A stretch of DNA of 64,000 nucleotides from Clostridia bacterium (GCA_910574475.1 CAJTAT010000010.1:43905-107904); one strand, 5' to 3'. Shown: positions 9,066-18,424, numbered from the stretch's first letter. Made by a program: numbers and translations. The notes: a model not told the origin generated them from the sequence alone.

Positions 9066-10025
9066 TCACCTGAATCTCTTCCCGATATTTATCCAAAGTG
9101 CTAACTGAATTCTACCATAGGACGGCAGATTTTTCCAACAAAACTTTACTTTCCTCTCCCGCCGGCACATACGTACCCCTCCAAGAAGTCCCTTGAAGTA
9201 CACACATCCCAGGCCTTTCTTCAAGAAAAATAAATATTTCAGTCCAAAACCTACAATCAAAAACGGCAGGTTCAATGCCATCTGGAGAGTAGGCATATTC
9301 TTATATACTAGGTAAACGCTGTTTCTGGAGCTTAAGTTTACTTTAAACTCATTGTATCTGGAACCACTCGTACCGCTCCCCACATGGTATACTTTTGCAG
9401 TGGGTACAAATACGTTCCGATAACCTGCTATTTTTGCCCGATATCCCAGATCAATATCCTCCAGGTATGCAAAGTGAGCCTCGTCCAGATATCCTATCTC
9501 ATCCAGGATCCTTTTCCGGTAAATAGCTGCACCGGCACAAGCCGCAAAAATCTCATCTGCCTTTTCATAGTATTCCACAGATTTTCCTTTTCCTCTCGCA
9601 AAAGCCCAGCCAAGTGCACAGTAAAAATTACCTGCATCGTCAATTTTTTCCTTATCATGAAGCTGTATCATCTTTGCAGCAGCAGAAAACACCTGCTCGT
9701 CTGCCTCCAAAGCTTCTACAAGAGCCTGTGTAAAGCCTGGAAGAACTTCTGTATCATTGTTTAATAAAATTACATAGGGATAAGATGCGGCCTTGATTCC
9801 CACATTGACTGCTTTGCAAAAGCCATAATTTTTCCTCAGGGCGATGACCTTCACCTTGGGAAATTCCTTTTGCACCAGTTCTCTGCTTCCGTCTTTTGAG
9901 CCATTGTCCACAAGAAGAATCTCTGCCTCAGGCGCATCAGCCTCAAGAGCTCTCAGACAGGCTTCCACATACCCTATTCCATTATAATTTGGTATCACAA
10001 TGGATACTCTCGTCTCAGCCCTCAT
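9066..10025 (-). CDS. Glycosyltransferase family 2 (rhamnosyltransferase-like)
   Basis: Cytoplasmic GT-A transferase of 319 residues. It begins with VSIVIPNYNG (residues 8-17), then LLVDNGSKDGS, LLNNDTEV (the metal/nucleotide-binding acidic site near residue 91) and YLEDIDLGYRAKIAGY, a layout usual in WbbL-like rhamnosyltransferases. The C-terminus has a short hydrophobic stretch that could be membrane-associated. It overlaps the previous gene by 11 bases, consistent with coupled translation. The rhamnose link is inferred from the family and from the rml genes in the same operon. Confidence 0.87.
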   Translation of the reverse strand: MRAETRVSIVIPNYNGIGYVEACLRALEADAPEAEILLVDNGSKDGSRELVQKEFPKVKVIALRKNYGFCKAVNVGIKAASYPYVILLNNDTEVLPGFTQALVEALEADEQVFSAAAKMIQLHDKEKIDDAGNFYCALGWAFARGKGKSVEYYEKADEIFAACAGAAIYRKRILDEIGYLDEAHFAYLEDIDLGYRAKIAGYRNVFVPTAKVYHVGSGTSGSRYNEFKVNLSSRNSVYLVYKNMPTLQMALNLPFLIVGFGLKYLFFLKKGLGCVYFKGLLGGVRMCRRERKVKFCWKNLPSYGRIQLALWINIGKRFR

Positions 10026-11487
10026 ATACTATCGCCCACGGATTATAAATAATCTTATAACCCTGTTTTTTTATTTTTTCACACAATTCTTGAGTTGTAA
10101 AATCATCGAGTCCTTCTATCAATTCCCTCTTTACGAGAAAGCAGTCTGTAGGCTCCACAAGCTCCTGCTGCAATAATGCCCGGTGAAAGTAACCCATGCA
10201 GCCTTTTTTCAGTCCCTTCATACTCTTCCCAAAAGGATCCTGTACGCCCGCCATGGAAATATCCGAACTCAATTGTCTCTTTTTGTCATAAACCCTGGCG
10301 CATACCATGCCTACTTCCGGCCTTGCACAGCAGGAAAGTAGCTCGTCCCAGAAATCTCTGTTCACTTTTTCCTTCTGAACACACGTAAAAAGCATATAAC
10401 ATTCTTTGTTTTTCCTTAATTCAGTCCCGGAAAATATTACGGAATTATTACACACCTTACCATAATATACAACTTTTATGTTACTTTGTCCATTTAAATT
10501 TTCAAAAGAATTTATTAAGATTTCCATATCTACTTTTTGAAAGCGAATCCGATAAAAGCCATAGTTGGAAGTATGAAGGACTTCTCCCTTGACTCCCGCC
10601 CGCTCCAAATGGGCCGAAACCGCCCGTTTTCCGGCTTCATAGGCATACAACTTACTCTCTGGGTTATTGGCTGTGGAGGCCTCATGGCACCGCCAGGAAT
10701 AGAGCACTTTGGGAATATGAAGAACCTCTTCTGCCTCTTCCACACACCGAAAAATAAAGTCGTGATCCTGAGCGCCGTCATACTCACTTCGAAATCCACC
10801 TACACGGCAGGCAAGTTCCCGCCTCACCACAAAGAAATGACAGATATAATTGTTGCTGCAAAGATATTCCATATTAAAATCTGGCTTAAAATGAGGCTGA
10901 AAATGGTGGCTCAGATCCATGGAAACCTTATCCTCATCTGTATAGATGGCATCCGCCTCTCCATTTTCATTCAATGCTTTTACAATTTCAAACAAAGCCC
11001 CAGGCAGTAAAATGTCATCGTGATCTAATAGCCCCACATAATCTCCCTGAGCCATCTTTAGAGCAGCGTTGGTATTTTCAGAAATCCCTTTATTTTCCCG
11101 AAGCTTCTCATAGCGCAGGCGATGATCCTGCCTTGCATACTCCTCCGCCACCTGGCGTACCTTCTCTGAGGAACTTCCGTCTGCGATACACAGCTCCACA
11201 TTCTCATAGCTCTGGCCAAGGACAGACTCTATCATCTGCCTTAAAAACTTCTCTGGCGTCTCATAGGCTGGAACCAAAATACTGATGCAGGGTGTCTTTG
11301 AAAAAATCGTTTCCCGCTGCTCCTTTTCTTCCTGTTCTCCTGGAAGTTTTTCACTCAGCCAGGTATCATATCCCCTTTCAGCTCTGTCCCTGTCTCTTCG
11401 CTCTTTTATTTTATAATATAATTGTGCGGGCCCGTACTGCCTTAGATAGCGCAGTCCACGTCCGCACAACCTGATTGGATTTGCCAT
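10015..11487 (-). CDS. Glycosyltransferase family 2 with a degenerate second domain
   Basis: 490 residues. A complete GT2 domain runs from about residue 65 to 300 (ISILVPAYETPEKF, LCIADGSS, LLDHDDILLPG, YTDEDK). The C-terminal 170 residues resemble only the latter half of a second GT2 domain: the segment around RPEVGMVCARVYD and DCFLVKRELIEGLDDF aligns with the second domain of the 653-residue GT2 at 20218. The usual IVIPNRD nucleotide-binding start of that domain is missing. The second domain is therefore probably not catalytic. GGAG precedes the ATG by nine bases. Confidence 0.85.
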   Translation of the reverse strand: MANPIRLCGRGLRYLRQYGPAQLYYKIKERRDRDRAERGYDTWLSEKLPGEQEEKEQRETIFSKTPCISILVPAYETPEKFLRQMIESVLGQSYENVELCIADGSSSEKVRQVAEEYARQDHRLRYEKLRENKGISENTNAALKMAQGDYVGLLDHDDILLPGALFEIVKALNENGEADAIYTDEDKVSMDLSHHFQPHFKPDFNMEYLCSNNYICHFFVVRRELACRVGGFRSEYDGAQDHDFIFRCVEEAEEVLHIPKVLYSWRCHEASTANNPESKLYAYEAGKRAVSAHLERAGVKGEVLHTSNYGFYRIRFQKVDMEILINSFENLNGQSNIKVVYYGKVCNNSVIFSGTELRKNKECYMLFTCVQKEKVNRDFWDELLSCCARPEVGMVCARVYDKKRQLSSDISMAGVQDPFGKSMKGLKKGCMGYFHRALLQQELVEPTDCFLVKRELIEGLDDFTTQELCEKIKKQGYKIIYNPWAIVYEG

Positions 11488-11530
11488 ATTGCTCTACTCC
11501 ATTGATAGAAAGCTGCCACCCTTCAGATAT

Positions 11531-12205
11531 TTAAAATGTAACTTCTCCATCATGAGAGATTAAAGATGCCGTCTGTACTTCATCAAGCTTAGACACTTTT
11601 TTTACAAAAGCGCCCTCATCTTTTACACGCACCTCCACAACCATGTCCATACTGGCACTTGAGATGTTTCTGGATTTTACTTTGTGGAAACGGCTGAATT
11701 CCTTTACTATCTCAAGAACCTTCTCCTCTGCGTCCACATCAGACAGATTCACCACCAGCATCATAGGAGCCCGGGACACAGGCAAATTCTCCAGAACCAG
11801 GATCAGAACAGTCACTACCAGACATGTCAAAAGCGCTACCTCAAAAAGTCCCGCTCCACAGATAATACCCACACTGATAGACCAGAATAAGAATACCAGA
11901 TCCATAGGATCCTTGATAGCCGTACGGAAACGGACGATTGACAAGGCTCCTACCATACCCAGTGAAATCACCAGATTGGACTGCATAGCCAGAATGATTG
12001 CCGCTGTAATCACAGACAGGGCTGCTAGGGATACATTAAACCCTTTGGAATAAAAAGACTTCCGTGTCATGAGCCGGTAAACCATGAAGATATAGCAGGC
12101 CAGCATACAAGTCACTAAAAATGCTGCCATAATCCGTCCTGCGGAAATATCCATACTGGTAAAGCCCTCTAAAAATGATTTTTTAAAAACATCTTGAAAT
12201 CCCAT
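11531..12205 (-). CDS. DUF4956 family membrane protein
   Basis: 224 residues with about four membrane segments in the first 140 (about 22-45, 55-72, 78-88 and 105-140) and a soluble C-terminal α/β part of about 80 residues. The signature LGMVGALSIVRFRTAIKDP between membrane segments is typical of DUF4956. Its function is unknown. In many bacteria it neighbours VTC-domain and CotH-like genes, and the same order occurs here. The ATG has an AAGGAGG site. I infer that it works at the membrane with the VTC and CotH partners. Confidence 0.85.
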   Translation of the reverse strand: MGFQDVFKKSFLEGFTSMDISAGRIMAAFLVTCMLACYIFMVYRLMTRKSFYSKGFNVSLAALSVITAAIILAMQSNLVISLGMVGALSIVRFRTAIKDPMDLVFLFWSISVGIICGAGLFEVALLTCLVVTVLILVLENLPVSRAPMMLVVNLSDVDAEEKVLEIVKEFSRFHKVKSRNISSASMDMVVEVRVKDEGAFVKKVSKLDEVQTASLISHDGEVTF

Positions 12206-12378
12206 TTCAACTTATCCTCCTTATTATAAGTACCGCTTCGCCCTGGCAGGACACGGGGATCTAGAACGAATTTCCAGCCACATTGACATGTGTCTGTAAA
12301 TTGTTCTGTGCCCTGCCTGGGCTGCGCTGTTTATTAGTTCCGTTACGGCCCTTCATGGGCTTTGCTGTTTGTGCTATA
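12206..12378. other. Structured spacer between the VTC and DUF4956 genes
   Basis: This 173-base gap is long for this tightly packed operon. An imperfect 14-base pairing (12241-12254 with 12308-12321, two mismatched positions) encloses smaller hairpins, including GACA/TGTC near 12285. No open frame or promoter was recognised in it. It might tune expression between the two genes. Confidence 0.35.
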
Positions 12379-13059
12379 TTACAAATGAAATTTTCTGCAA
12401 AGATAATATTTGGAAAAGGCTGTCTGCCTCAGGCTGGGAATCTGAAGGTTCTGATAAATATAGTCTGGAAGAAATTCATCGTACTTTACTTCCAAAATAT
12501 GATTCCCGGCAGTCATCACAGGGCGCCTTGGTATTCCTTCCTGCAAAAAGCAGGAGATGTCACTGGAAGACATTATATGGCGGTCTATGGTGACTCTTGT
12601 ATTGCCAAGCTTATCCACATAAGGAAACCGATCATACTCCACAATGATTTTGGGGCGCATCTGTCTGGTCCGCATCAGTATATTTAGCTTCTGTAAGACA
12701 GGAGGATAACCAGAATCCACCGAAAGGGGATGTCCCAACATCAATTCCTCGCATTGTGCCCTGGTCAGGGAGCAAGAAAGCTTGCGGGTCATTCCATGCT
12801 CTTTTTGCTTAAGCTCCAAGGTAATCCGACTGGGGTCTGCATTGTAGATTCGAATTCGGAACTTCTCTCTGGGGTCGGTTCCAATCTCATTTTCCACAAA
12901 GCAGCGATTGTAGCAGTCATCAAAATACAGGCTGCGGATGCGGTACATACCGCCCTCTCCCACATGGCTGTCCCAAGCCATAAGATTTCGGATCCTATTT
13001 TCCAAAGCTGTCAGCTGTGCATCTGTGACCACATATTTCAGCTCATGTCTGTAGTCCAT
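12379..13059 (-). CDS. VTC-domain (polyphosphate polymerase-like) protein
   Basis: 226 residues, essentially one VTC tunnel domain. Basic and acidic motifs expected to line the tunnel are visible: RHELKY (4-9), RSLYFDD (42-48), KFRIRIY (67-73), LELKQK (81-86), TRKLS (91-95) and VEYDRFPY. In yeast the Vtc4 homologue makes polyphosphate from ATP; the activity of bacterial stand-alone versions next to CotH and DUF4956 genes is not settled. The ATG at 13059 is chosen because AGGAGG lies five bases upstream; a longer open frame would run well into the CotH-like gene. It lies 10 bases after that gene's stop. Confidence 0.88.
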   Translation of the reverse strand: MDYRHELKYVVTDAQLTALENRIRNLMAWDSHVGEGGMYRIRSLYFDDCYNRCFVENEIGTDPREKFRIRIYNADPSRITLELKQKEHGMTRKLSCSLTRAQCEELMLGHPLSVDSGYPPVLQKLNILMRTRQMRPKIIVEYDRFPYVDKLGNTRVTIDRHIMSSSDISCFLQEGIPRRPVMTAGNHILEVKYDEFLPDYIYQNLQIPSLRQTAFSKYYLCRKFHL

Positions 13060-13069
13060 CCTTGCCTCC

Positions 13070-14713
13070 TCACTCATACCCAAGGCCCATATAGGCCTCC
13101 AGGTTTCCATTAAAATAATAATCCAAAATTTCCATCCGATAGAGGGCCATTCTCTTAAAAAGCTCATAATCTGCATCAGAATTGCTGTCAGGCCAGCGCT
13201 CTTCATTGCGGGCCAGAGCGCCAGACTCCTGTATCTGATGAACCAGATTATCTACAGATTGTACCAAAGCTTCATTGGAGAGAACCCCCTCCCGCAAATC
13301 CTTCCAGGTATCTGCCACCCGCTTCCGGGAGCCTTCCACATCCAATTCCACCAGGCGATCACCCATAGTCCAGTTAATCCGTTCTGAGTACAGATTAGGA
13401 AATAATCCTACGTCCCAGATATTCCCTCCTGTGCCTTCTTTCAGACAGTCACCCCAGGTAAGATCCATATCCCAGGGGACGAAATAGATTTTGTATCTCT
13501 GATTAACTTGTTTTGCCACATAATACATGTTTTTTGCCCGATTGTCAATTCCTAGCACTGCTTGAAAATAAATCCATACATTTAAAGCCCCGTCTATATC
13601 CGTTAAATATGGCGCTTCTCTGGCAAAAGTCTCATCATCCATTAGATCTCTCAACTCCAGATAAGAAAACAATGGCTCCCAGGAGTCCTTATTTATACTT
13701 GAATAGGCTCCTTTCAGTTCAAAGCCTGCCACACTCTCTCCAAACTCTGGAATCTGCTCCAGACTATCCGTAGGTGCCTCTTGAGGGAAAATGGCTTTGT
13801 AGGAGTATTCCGGCGCCTTATTCTCACTCTCTTTCGCCAAATCCAGTTGCTTGGAATCCACCGGCTCCATCAGCCCATACAGTCCCCAGTATTCCTGGTT
13901 AAAGAAGACCTCAACATAAGTAAAATCGGTCCCAAACTTTCCATTGGGGAACTCCTCTACAGAGGAGCCAAAAGAATTCCATACATCAATAGAAAGCTTA
14001 TCCCGAATCTTAGAATTATCGCTGTACATGGCATTGAGAATCCACTCATCGTCTGTCCGAAGGCCAAAGAGCGATTTTTTCTCAGGCACTACATTTCCAT
14101 CTTTATCCTGAGTTTTCAGAGAAAGCTTATAGCCCTTCTTCGGATAGGTACGGCTGGTGTTCCCCCGGATATGAGCTTCCAGTATATTAGAGGACGCCCA
14201 ATTTTGCTTGCTGGCGCTGTCCCAGAAATAGGCTGTTCCACCAAATGCTCCTGTATCTGCCGTCTCCCCGGTCTCAATACTGATGATAGGAAGGCCTGTG
14301 GCCATCAGATAACATTCCTGGTACTCTCCTCCCCGCACAGCATAAAAGCGAAATCTTTTTCCCTCCCGAATCGCCGTCTTTTTATCTGTATCTGTAAAAC
14401 GCTCTTCAAAAACCAGGCTCACATCTTCTGCAAGGCTTGTCAACTCACCTGTCTCCCATTTCTCCTCTTCCATATTCAGAGGCAGATAAAAGGTAGAGGA
14501 CGTCTTATCATAAGGAAGGGCTTCCCCGGAAAAGGCCAGCTTTGTGAAAAATGGCTCCAAAGCCTCTGTACACTCCTCCTTGAGATTTCCAATCTCCTGT
14601 TCATCTCCAAAATTGTAACGAATAGGCCCTGCAAACACGGGGATTAGGAAGAAATAGCACAGACAACCTACCAGCAATATAAAATTCAGCACAAGAGCTG
14701 TTCGTCTCTTCAC
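13070..14713 (-). CDS. CotH-like kinase family protein 1
   Basis: 547 residues. An N-terminal signal anchor (about residues 7-29) places the rest outside the membrane. The atypical kinase fold of CotH is indicated by HIRGNTSRTYPKKGYKLSL near 181-199 (catalytic lysine region), IDNRAKNMYYV near 395 and PWDMDLTWGD near 420 (metal-binding DxD). CotH of Bacillus phosphorylates spore-coat proteins; related enzymes modify other targets. The GTG start overlaps the stop of the upstream CotH paralogue by four bases (GTGA) and has GGAGG before it. Tandem paralogues suggest two substrates or a heteromeric complex. Confidence 0.9.
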   Translation of the reverse strand: MKRRTALVLNFILLVGCLCYFFLIPVFAGPIRYNFGDEQEIGNLKEECTEALEPFFTKLAFSGEALPYDKTSSTFYLPLNMEEEKWETGELTSLAEDVSLVFEERFTDTDKKTAIREGKRFRFYAVRGGEYQECYLMATGLPIISIETGETADTGAFGGTAYFWDSASKQNWASSNILEAHIRGNTSRTYPKKGYKLSLKTQDKDGNVVPEKKSLFGLRTDDEWILNAMYSDNSKIRDKLSIDVWNSFGSSVEEFPNGKFGTDFTYVEVFFNQEYWGLYGLMEPVDSKQLDLAKESENKAPEYSYKAIFPQEAPTDSLEQIPEFGESVAGFELKGAYSSINKDSWEPLFSYLELRDLMDDETFAREAPYLTDIDGALNVWIYFQAVLGIDNRAKNMYYVAKQVNQRYKIYFVPWDMDLTWGDCLKEGTGGNIWDVGLFPNLYSERINWTMGDRLVELDVEGSRKRVADTWKDLREGVLSNEALVQSVDNLVHQIQESGALARNEERWPDSNSDADYELFKRMALYRMEILDYYFNGNLEAYMGLGYE

Positions 14714-16296
14714 TCTACATATCCCTCCAAATCAAGATAGGCAGCAGGGTCCTTAAACTGTTCATCCAAAAAGGCCATCCGCTTAAGGGCCAGCTTTTTT
14801 AAACTTTCATAGTCACTATTGTGCTGACTGTCATACCAGAGGGCCTCATCCCTTGCAAATGCTCCTGAATCCATCACCTTGTGGGCTGCTTGTTCTATAT
14901 GCTCCTCCAGGTACGCATCAGAATATACGGTCTTCCGAAGATCTTGCCACCGATTTTTTACCTTTTCTCTGGCGCCGTTTACATCCAGGTTCACCAGGCG
15001 GTCTCCAAGCTTCCAGGCAATCCGCATCTCCCAGATCTCTTCCGAAAACCGGCTTCTGTTCAATGCATCAAAATCATGAACATTCCCCCAACTGTAATCC
15101 ATATCCCAGGGTACAAAATACATACGGTACTGCCCCTCTTCATAGCGGGCAGGATAAAAAATATTTCTCTCAATATTGTCCATCCCCAACACAGCCTGCA
15201 GATAAATCCAGACATCCAGGGCATTATCCACATCAATCAGCTCTGGAATCTTTTCTGCAAACACCTCATCCTCGGCGTCCAGATATTCCAAATACGTATT
15301 CAATACCTGAAAATCATTTTCCTCCTGAACCGTATGGTTTCCCTTCAGTTCAAATACATCAGGGTCTTTCTGCTTATACAAGTAGTCCATGGGCCGGCTT
15401 TCTCCCCTTTTCGTCAGGTCAAGCTGCTTATAATCCACAGGCTCCATCAACCCATACAGTCCATAATATTTTCCGTTCTGGAACAGTTCGATATATTCCA
15501 TGTGATAGCCATAATGTCCCTGGGACTCAATGGCCAGGGCGCCAGAGTCATTCCAGATATCCAGAGAAAGCTTGTCACGTACTTTCGTATCTTCACTATA
15601 GATAGCATAGAGAATCCACTCATCATCCTTGCGCATACCTAAAAGGGAAACTTGATTCTCACGCAAGTCACCGCTCCCAACCTGGTTCTTTTTATAGAGA
15701 GTCATCTTATAAGCTTTTTTCGGATTTAAACGGCTGCTTCCACCCCGAATATGGCCGCTCATCAAGCTTTCAAAGCTCCAGTCAGTCTTCCTGTCTGCCA
15801 ACAGGAAGCGCATGCTCCCATAGACCTCCTCATAACGAATCTCCTGATCCGTCTCAATGCTCAACACTGGAAGCCCTGTAAATACAATAGCGTATTCCTG
15901 GTAAACCTGATCTTTGACCGCCAGCAGGCGATAGGATTTCCCTTCCTTGACAGAGGTCTTTTTCACATCCTCGAGAGGATTGTCCAGCAAATACACAGAA
16001 ATGCCTCTCTGTCCCGAAGAAAAGCTTCCTTCCTCCCACTGCTCCACTTCCATATTTACAGGAAGATAAAAGGTTTTGCTCTCTCTGTCACAGGGAAGCT
16101 CTTCCCCATTAAAATAAAATTTTGTCAACAACTCCTCGTTGGCCTCAGTTCTGGAGTCAAGCACTTTCTGTCTGGCCTTCGGATCAAGATAGCAGTCTTC
16201 CATGGTAGGACCTTTGATTGGGGAAAACACAAAATAGATGCCTGCACAGATGAGCAGCAACACGTTAAGCGCAAGTGCCACCCTTTTTTCTCCCAT
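14710..16296 (-). CDS. CotH-like kinase family protein 2
   Basis: 528 residues from the ATG at 16296, which has AAAGGAG five bases upstream; the longer frame from 16338 would overlap the GtrA-like gene. It has an N-terminal signal anchor (about residues 5-24), then the CotH motifs HIRGGSSRLNPKKAYKMTLY, MDNIERNIFY and PWDMDYSWGN. It is a paralogue of the next gene downstream and shares its length and motif spacing. Both probably act extracellularly, facing the cell wall where the glycan of this operon is exported. Substrate unknown. Confidence 0.9.
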   Translation of the reverse strand: MGEKRVALALNVLLLICAGIYFVFSPIKGPTMEDCYLDPKARQKVLDSRTEANEELLTKFYFNGEELPCDRESKTFYLPVNMEVEQWEEGSFSSGQRGISVYLLDNPLEDVKKTSVKEGKSYRLLAVKDQVYQEYAIVFTGLPVLSIETDQEIRYEEVYGSMRFLLADRKTDWSFESLMSGHIRGGSSRLNPKKAYKMTLYKKNQVGSGDLRENQVSLLGMRKDDEWILYAIYSEDTKVRDKLSLDIWNDSGALAIESQGHYGYHMEYIELFQNGKYYGLYGLMEPVDYKQLDLTKRGESRPMDYLYKQKDPDVFELKGNHTVQEENDFQVLNTYLEYLDAEDEVFAEKIPELIDVDNALDVWIYLQAVLGMDNIERNIFYPARYEEGQYRMYFVPWDMDYSWGNVHDFDALNRSRFSEEIWEMRIAWKLGDRLVNLDVNGAREKVKNRWQDLRKTVYSDAYLEEHIEQAAHKVMDSGAFARDEALWYDSQHNSDYESLKKLALKRMAFLDEQFKDPAAYLDLEGYVE

Positions 16297-16315
16297 ATCC
16301 ACTCCTTTGAACACT

Positions 16316-16723
16316 TTACTTCTGTGGTTTCTTTTCAATAAAGATTTTTCGGGTAATAAAATTGTAGACCATCACCACTCCTGTGGCAAAAATCTTTACT
16401 ACCATATAAGCACGGTTCATATACTGCTCCAGCCAGGAAATTCCCATCTTCATAATCAACTGATTAATTCCCAGACCGATAAGGCTTAGAATCACAAACA
16501 CCAGGAATTGCGCTGCCTTATTCGCATCCTTATCCGCATCAAAGACAATGGTGACGCTTAAAATATAATTCACAACCACAGAAACTGTAAAAGAACAGCC
16601 GCTGGCAATCAGTTCCTGAAAACCTGCCAGCTCCACAAGGGCCACCATGATTCCATAGTCGATAAAAAAGCAGAGGAACCCCACAGCTCCAAATTTAATG
16701 ATTTGTGTCATTAGTTTTTTCAT
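16316..16723 (-). CDS. GtrA-like membrane protein
   Basis: 135 residues with four membrane segments and the GtrA family pattern (IKFGAVGFLCFFIDYGIM at the start, VVNYILSVTIVF in the middle, NFITRKIFI at the end). GtrA-type proteins are thought to flip undecaprenyl-phosphate-linked monosaccharides across the membrane. The start is uncertain: the internal ATG at 16723 matches the usual family start and has GGAG 12 bases upstream, while the first ATG at 16747 has no clear ribosome site. It sits with a DPM1-like GT2 and SMR-like genes that could provide the lipid-linked sugar. Confidence 0.88.
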   Translation of the reverse strand: MKKLMTQIIKFGAVGFLCFFIDYGIMVALVELAGFQELIASGCSFTVSVVVNYILSVTIVFDADKDANKAAQFLVFVILSLIGLGINQLIMKMGISWLEQYMNRAYMVVKIFATGVVMVYNFITRKIFIEKKPQK

Positions 16724-16774
16724 ATTGATATTCTTCTCCATTTTCATTTTGTATTATTTAAAATCAAGTAACTT

Positions 16775-17113
16775 TTAACTGTAAAATACAAAAATCCCCA
16801 AAAGAATCAAGATGTTTCCCCACAACTTTTTCTTTGTAATTTTTTCTTCAAAGAAAATACGGCTTAAAAACATCACTAATACAAATCCCAGGGATTCTAT
16901 CACTGCTCCGTTTTTATATTCCAGACCTGCATACCCTCCTACAGTTAAAAGAGTGGACAGGACCATCATTCCATACCCAATAATAACAAAAGGATTCAGA
17001 TATTCCCGAATCACAGATTCATACGTCTTTTTTGCACTTTTTTTCAAAAGTATCTGAGAAAAGGATGCCACCACTACAGACAGCACCAACAATAACATAT
17101 ATTTATTCACCAT
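16775..17113 (-). CDS. SMR/EamA-like small membrane protein 1 (lipid-sugar flippase subunit type)
   Basis: 112 residues with four membrane helices, in the size range and pattern of the drug/metabolite transporter superfamily, closest in style to ArnE/ArnF subunits. A GTG three bases upstream at 17116 is an alternative start. It overlaps the preceding paralogous gene by about 11 bases. Small paired proteins of this kind usually form antiparallel heterodimers. With the GT2 at 17465, a role in flipping a polyprenol-phosphate sugar is a reasonable inference; direct drug export is less likely in this context. Confidence 0.75.
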   Translation of the reverse strand: MVNKYMLLLVLSVVVASFSQILLKKSAKKTYESVIREYLNPFVIIGYGMMVLSTLLTVGGYAGLEYKNGAVIESLGFVLVMFLSRIFFEEKITKKKLWGNILILLGIFVFYS

Positions 17114-17450
17114 CACTGTTCACAATCATTGTTCCTGCAAAAACAATGAGCACTCCTATCACATTTTTTACAGTCAGAGCTTCATGAAAAAAGATCACAG
17201 TCCAAATCAGAGACCACAGAATTGCTATAGAGCGGTTGGCGTAGGCAACCGACAAATCACACCGTTTGATAATCTGCTGCCATGCAATGGCATAAATCCC
17301 TAGGAGCAGTATTTCCACTCCATAAAACAATAGGAAAGGAATACTGAATACTTCCTGGGCAGAGGCCATTTTCGCCGCCACACTGGACAGTGTATAAATC
17401 ATCACTACAAGCTGTAAGGCCAGAATTATTTTTAATGATATTTTTTTCAT
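17103..17450 (-). CDS. SMR/EamA-like small membrane protein 2
   Basis: 115 residues, four predicted membrane helices, AAAGGA ribosome site before the ATG. The LSVAYANRSIAILWSLIWTV segment resembles the conserved third-helix region of EmrE-like and ArnE-like proteins. It starts 14 bases after the DPM1-like GT2 and overlaps its partner gene at the 3' end. Likely a heterodimer with the product of 16775-17113 and part of a lipid-sugar flipping step. Confidence 0.77.
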   Translation of the reverse strand: MKKISLKIILALQLVVMIYTLSSVAAKMASAQEVFSIPFLLFYGVEILLLGIYAIAWQQIIKRCDLSVAYANRSIAILWSLIWTVIFFHEALTVKNVIGVLIVFAGTMIVNSDGE

Positions 17451-17464
17451 TTTCTTTGTCCTTT

Positions 17465-18406
17465 TTACTGCTTTCGCAGGCTCTCATACACGTTCCTGGC
17501 CTGTAAAAGCTGCATCTCAAAATCCTGCTTATTTTTCTGCTCCATGCTCTGCAAAACAAGGCCTGCAAAGAAGGATTGAAGGCCTGCGATCAGCACAAAA
17601 CAGCAAACAATCAGCGTAGGGAATTTGGGAACCAGTCCCGTCTCAAAATATTCCACAAGTACTGGAATCAAAAACCCGCAACCTAGAACCAGCAATATCA
17701 GAGCCAGCAGAGAAAAGAAACTCAAAGGCTTATAATTTTTATACAGATTTAAAATGCGGGTTAACACTTTAAAGCCGTCGGAAAATGTATTCAGCTTCGA
17801 CACACTGCCCTCCGGCCGATCCCGGTAATCAATGACCACATTGTCCACCTGCATATGCTTGTCCGCCGCATGGATACTCATCTCTGTCTCAATCTCAAAG
17901 CCCTTGGAGAGCACGGGGAAGGTCTTCACAAACTGATAATTAAAAGCCCGATACCCCGTCATAATGTCCTGAATGTTTGTGTCAAAAAAGCGGTTGATAC
18001 AATTTTTAACGAGAGTATTTCCAAAGTTATGGAAGGGACGCTTATTTTCTGTGTAATAAGTAGAGGAAAGGCGATCCCCTACCACCATATCTGAGCGTTC
18101 TTCCCTGATTTTACGCACCATCTCTGGAGCTGCTTCTGCCGGATAGGTGTCGTCTCCATCCACCACAAGATAAACCTCCGCGTCAATCTCCCGAAACATT
18201 CTGCGGATTACGCTTCCCTTACCCTGCTGATGCTCATAGCGCACCACAGCTCCGGCCTCCCTGGCAATCTTGTCTGTTCCATCTGAGGAATTATTATCAT
18301 ACACATAGACAATAGCCTCTGGAAGAACCCGCTTAAAATCTTCTACCACCTTCTGTACTGTCTTGCTTTCATTGTAACACGGAACAAGCACTGCTATTTT
18401 ATCCAT
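17465..18406 (-). CDS. DPM1/GtrB-like family 2 polyprenol-phosphate glycosyltransferase
   Basis: 313 residues. The GT2 catalytic domain (IAVLVPCYNESKTV at 4-17, YVYDNNSSDGT, VVDGDDTYPAEA with the DxD near 85) is followed by two C-terminal membrane helices at about 230-255 and 265-285. This arrangement is typical of enzymes that load glucose or another sugar onto undecaprenyl phosphate. The QDIMTGYRAFN and EIETEM segments are conserved in this subgroup. It comes right after the DUF6020 gene and just before the paired SMR-like genes, a set that could modify the main glycan outside the cell. Confidence 0.9.
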   Translation of the reverse strand: MDKIAVLVPCYNESKTVQKVVEDFKRVLPEAIVYVYDNNSSDGTDKIAREAGAVVRYEHQQGKGSVIRRMFREIDAEVYLVVDGDDTYPAEAAPEMVRKIREERSDMVVGDRLSSTYYTENKRPFHNFGNTLVKNCINRFFDTNIQDIMTGYRAFNYQFVKTFPVLSKGFEIETEMSIHAADKHMQVDNVVIDYRDRPEGSVSKLNTFSDGFKVLTRILNLYKNYKPLSFFSLLALILLVLGCGFLIPVLVEYFETGLVPKFPTLIVCCFVLIAGLQSFFAGLVLQSMEQKNKQDFEMQLLQARNVYESLRKQ

Positions 18407-18424
18407 GGAAGCCTCCGTTTCCCT

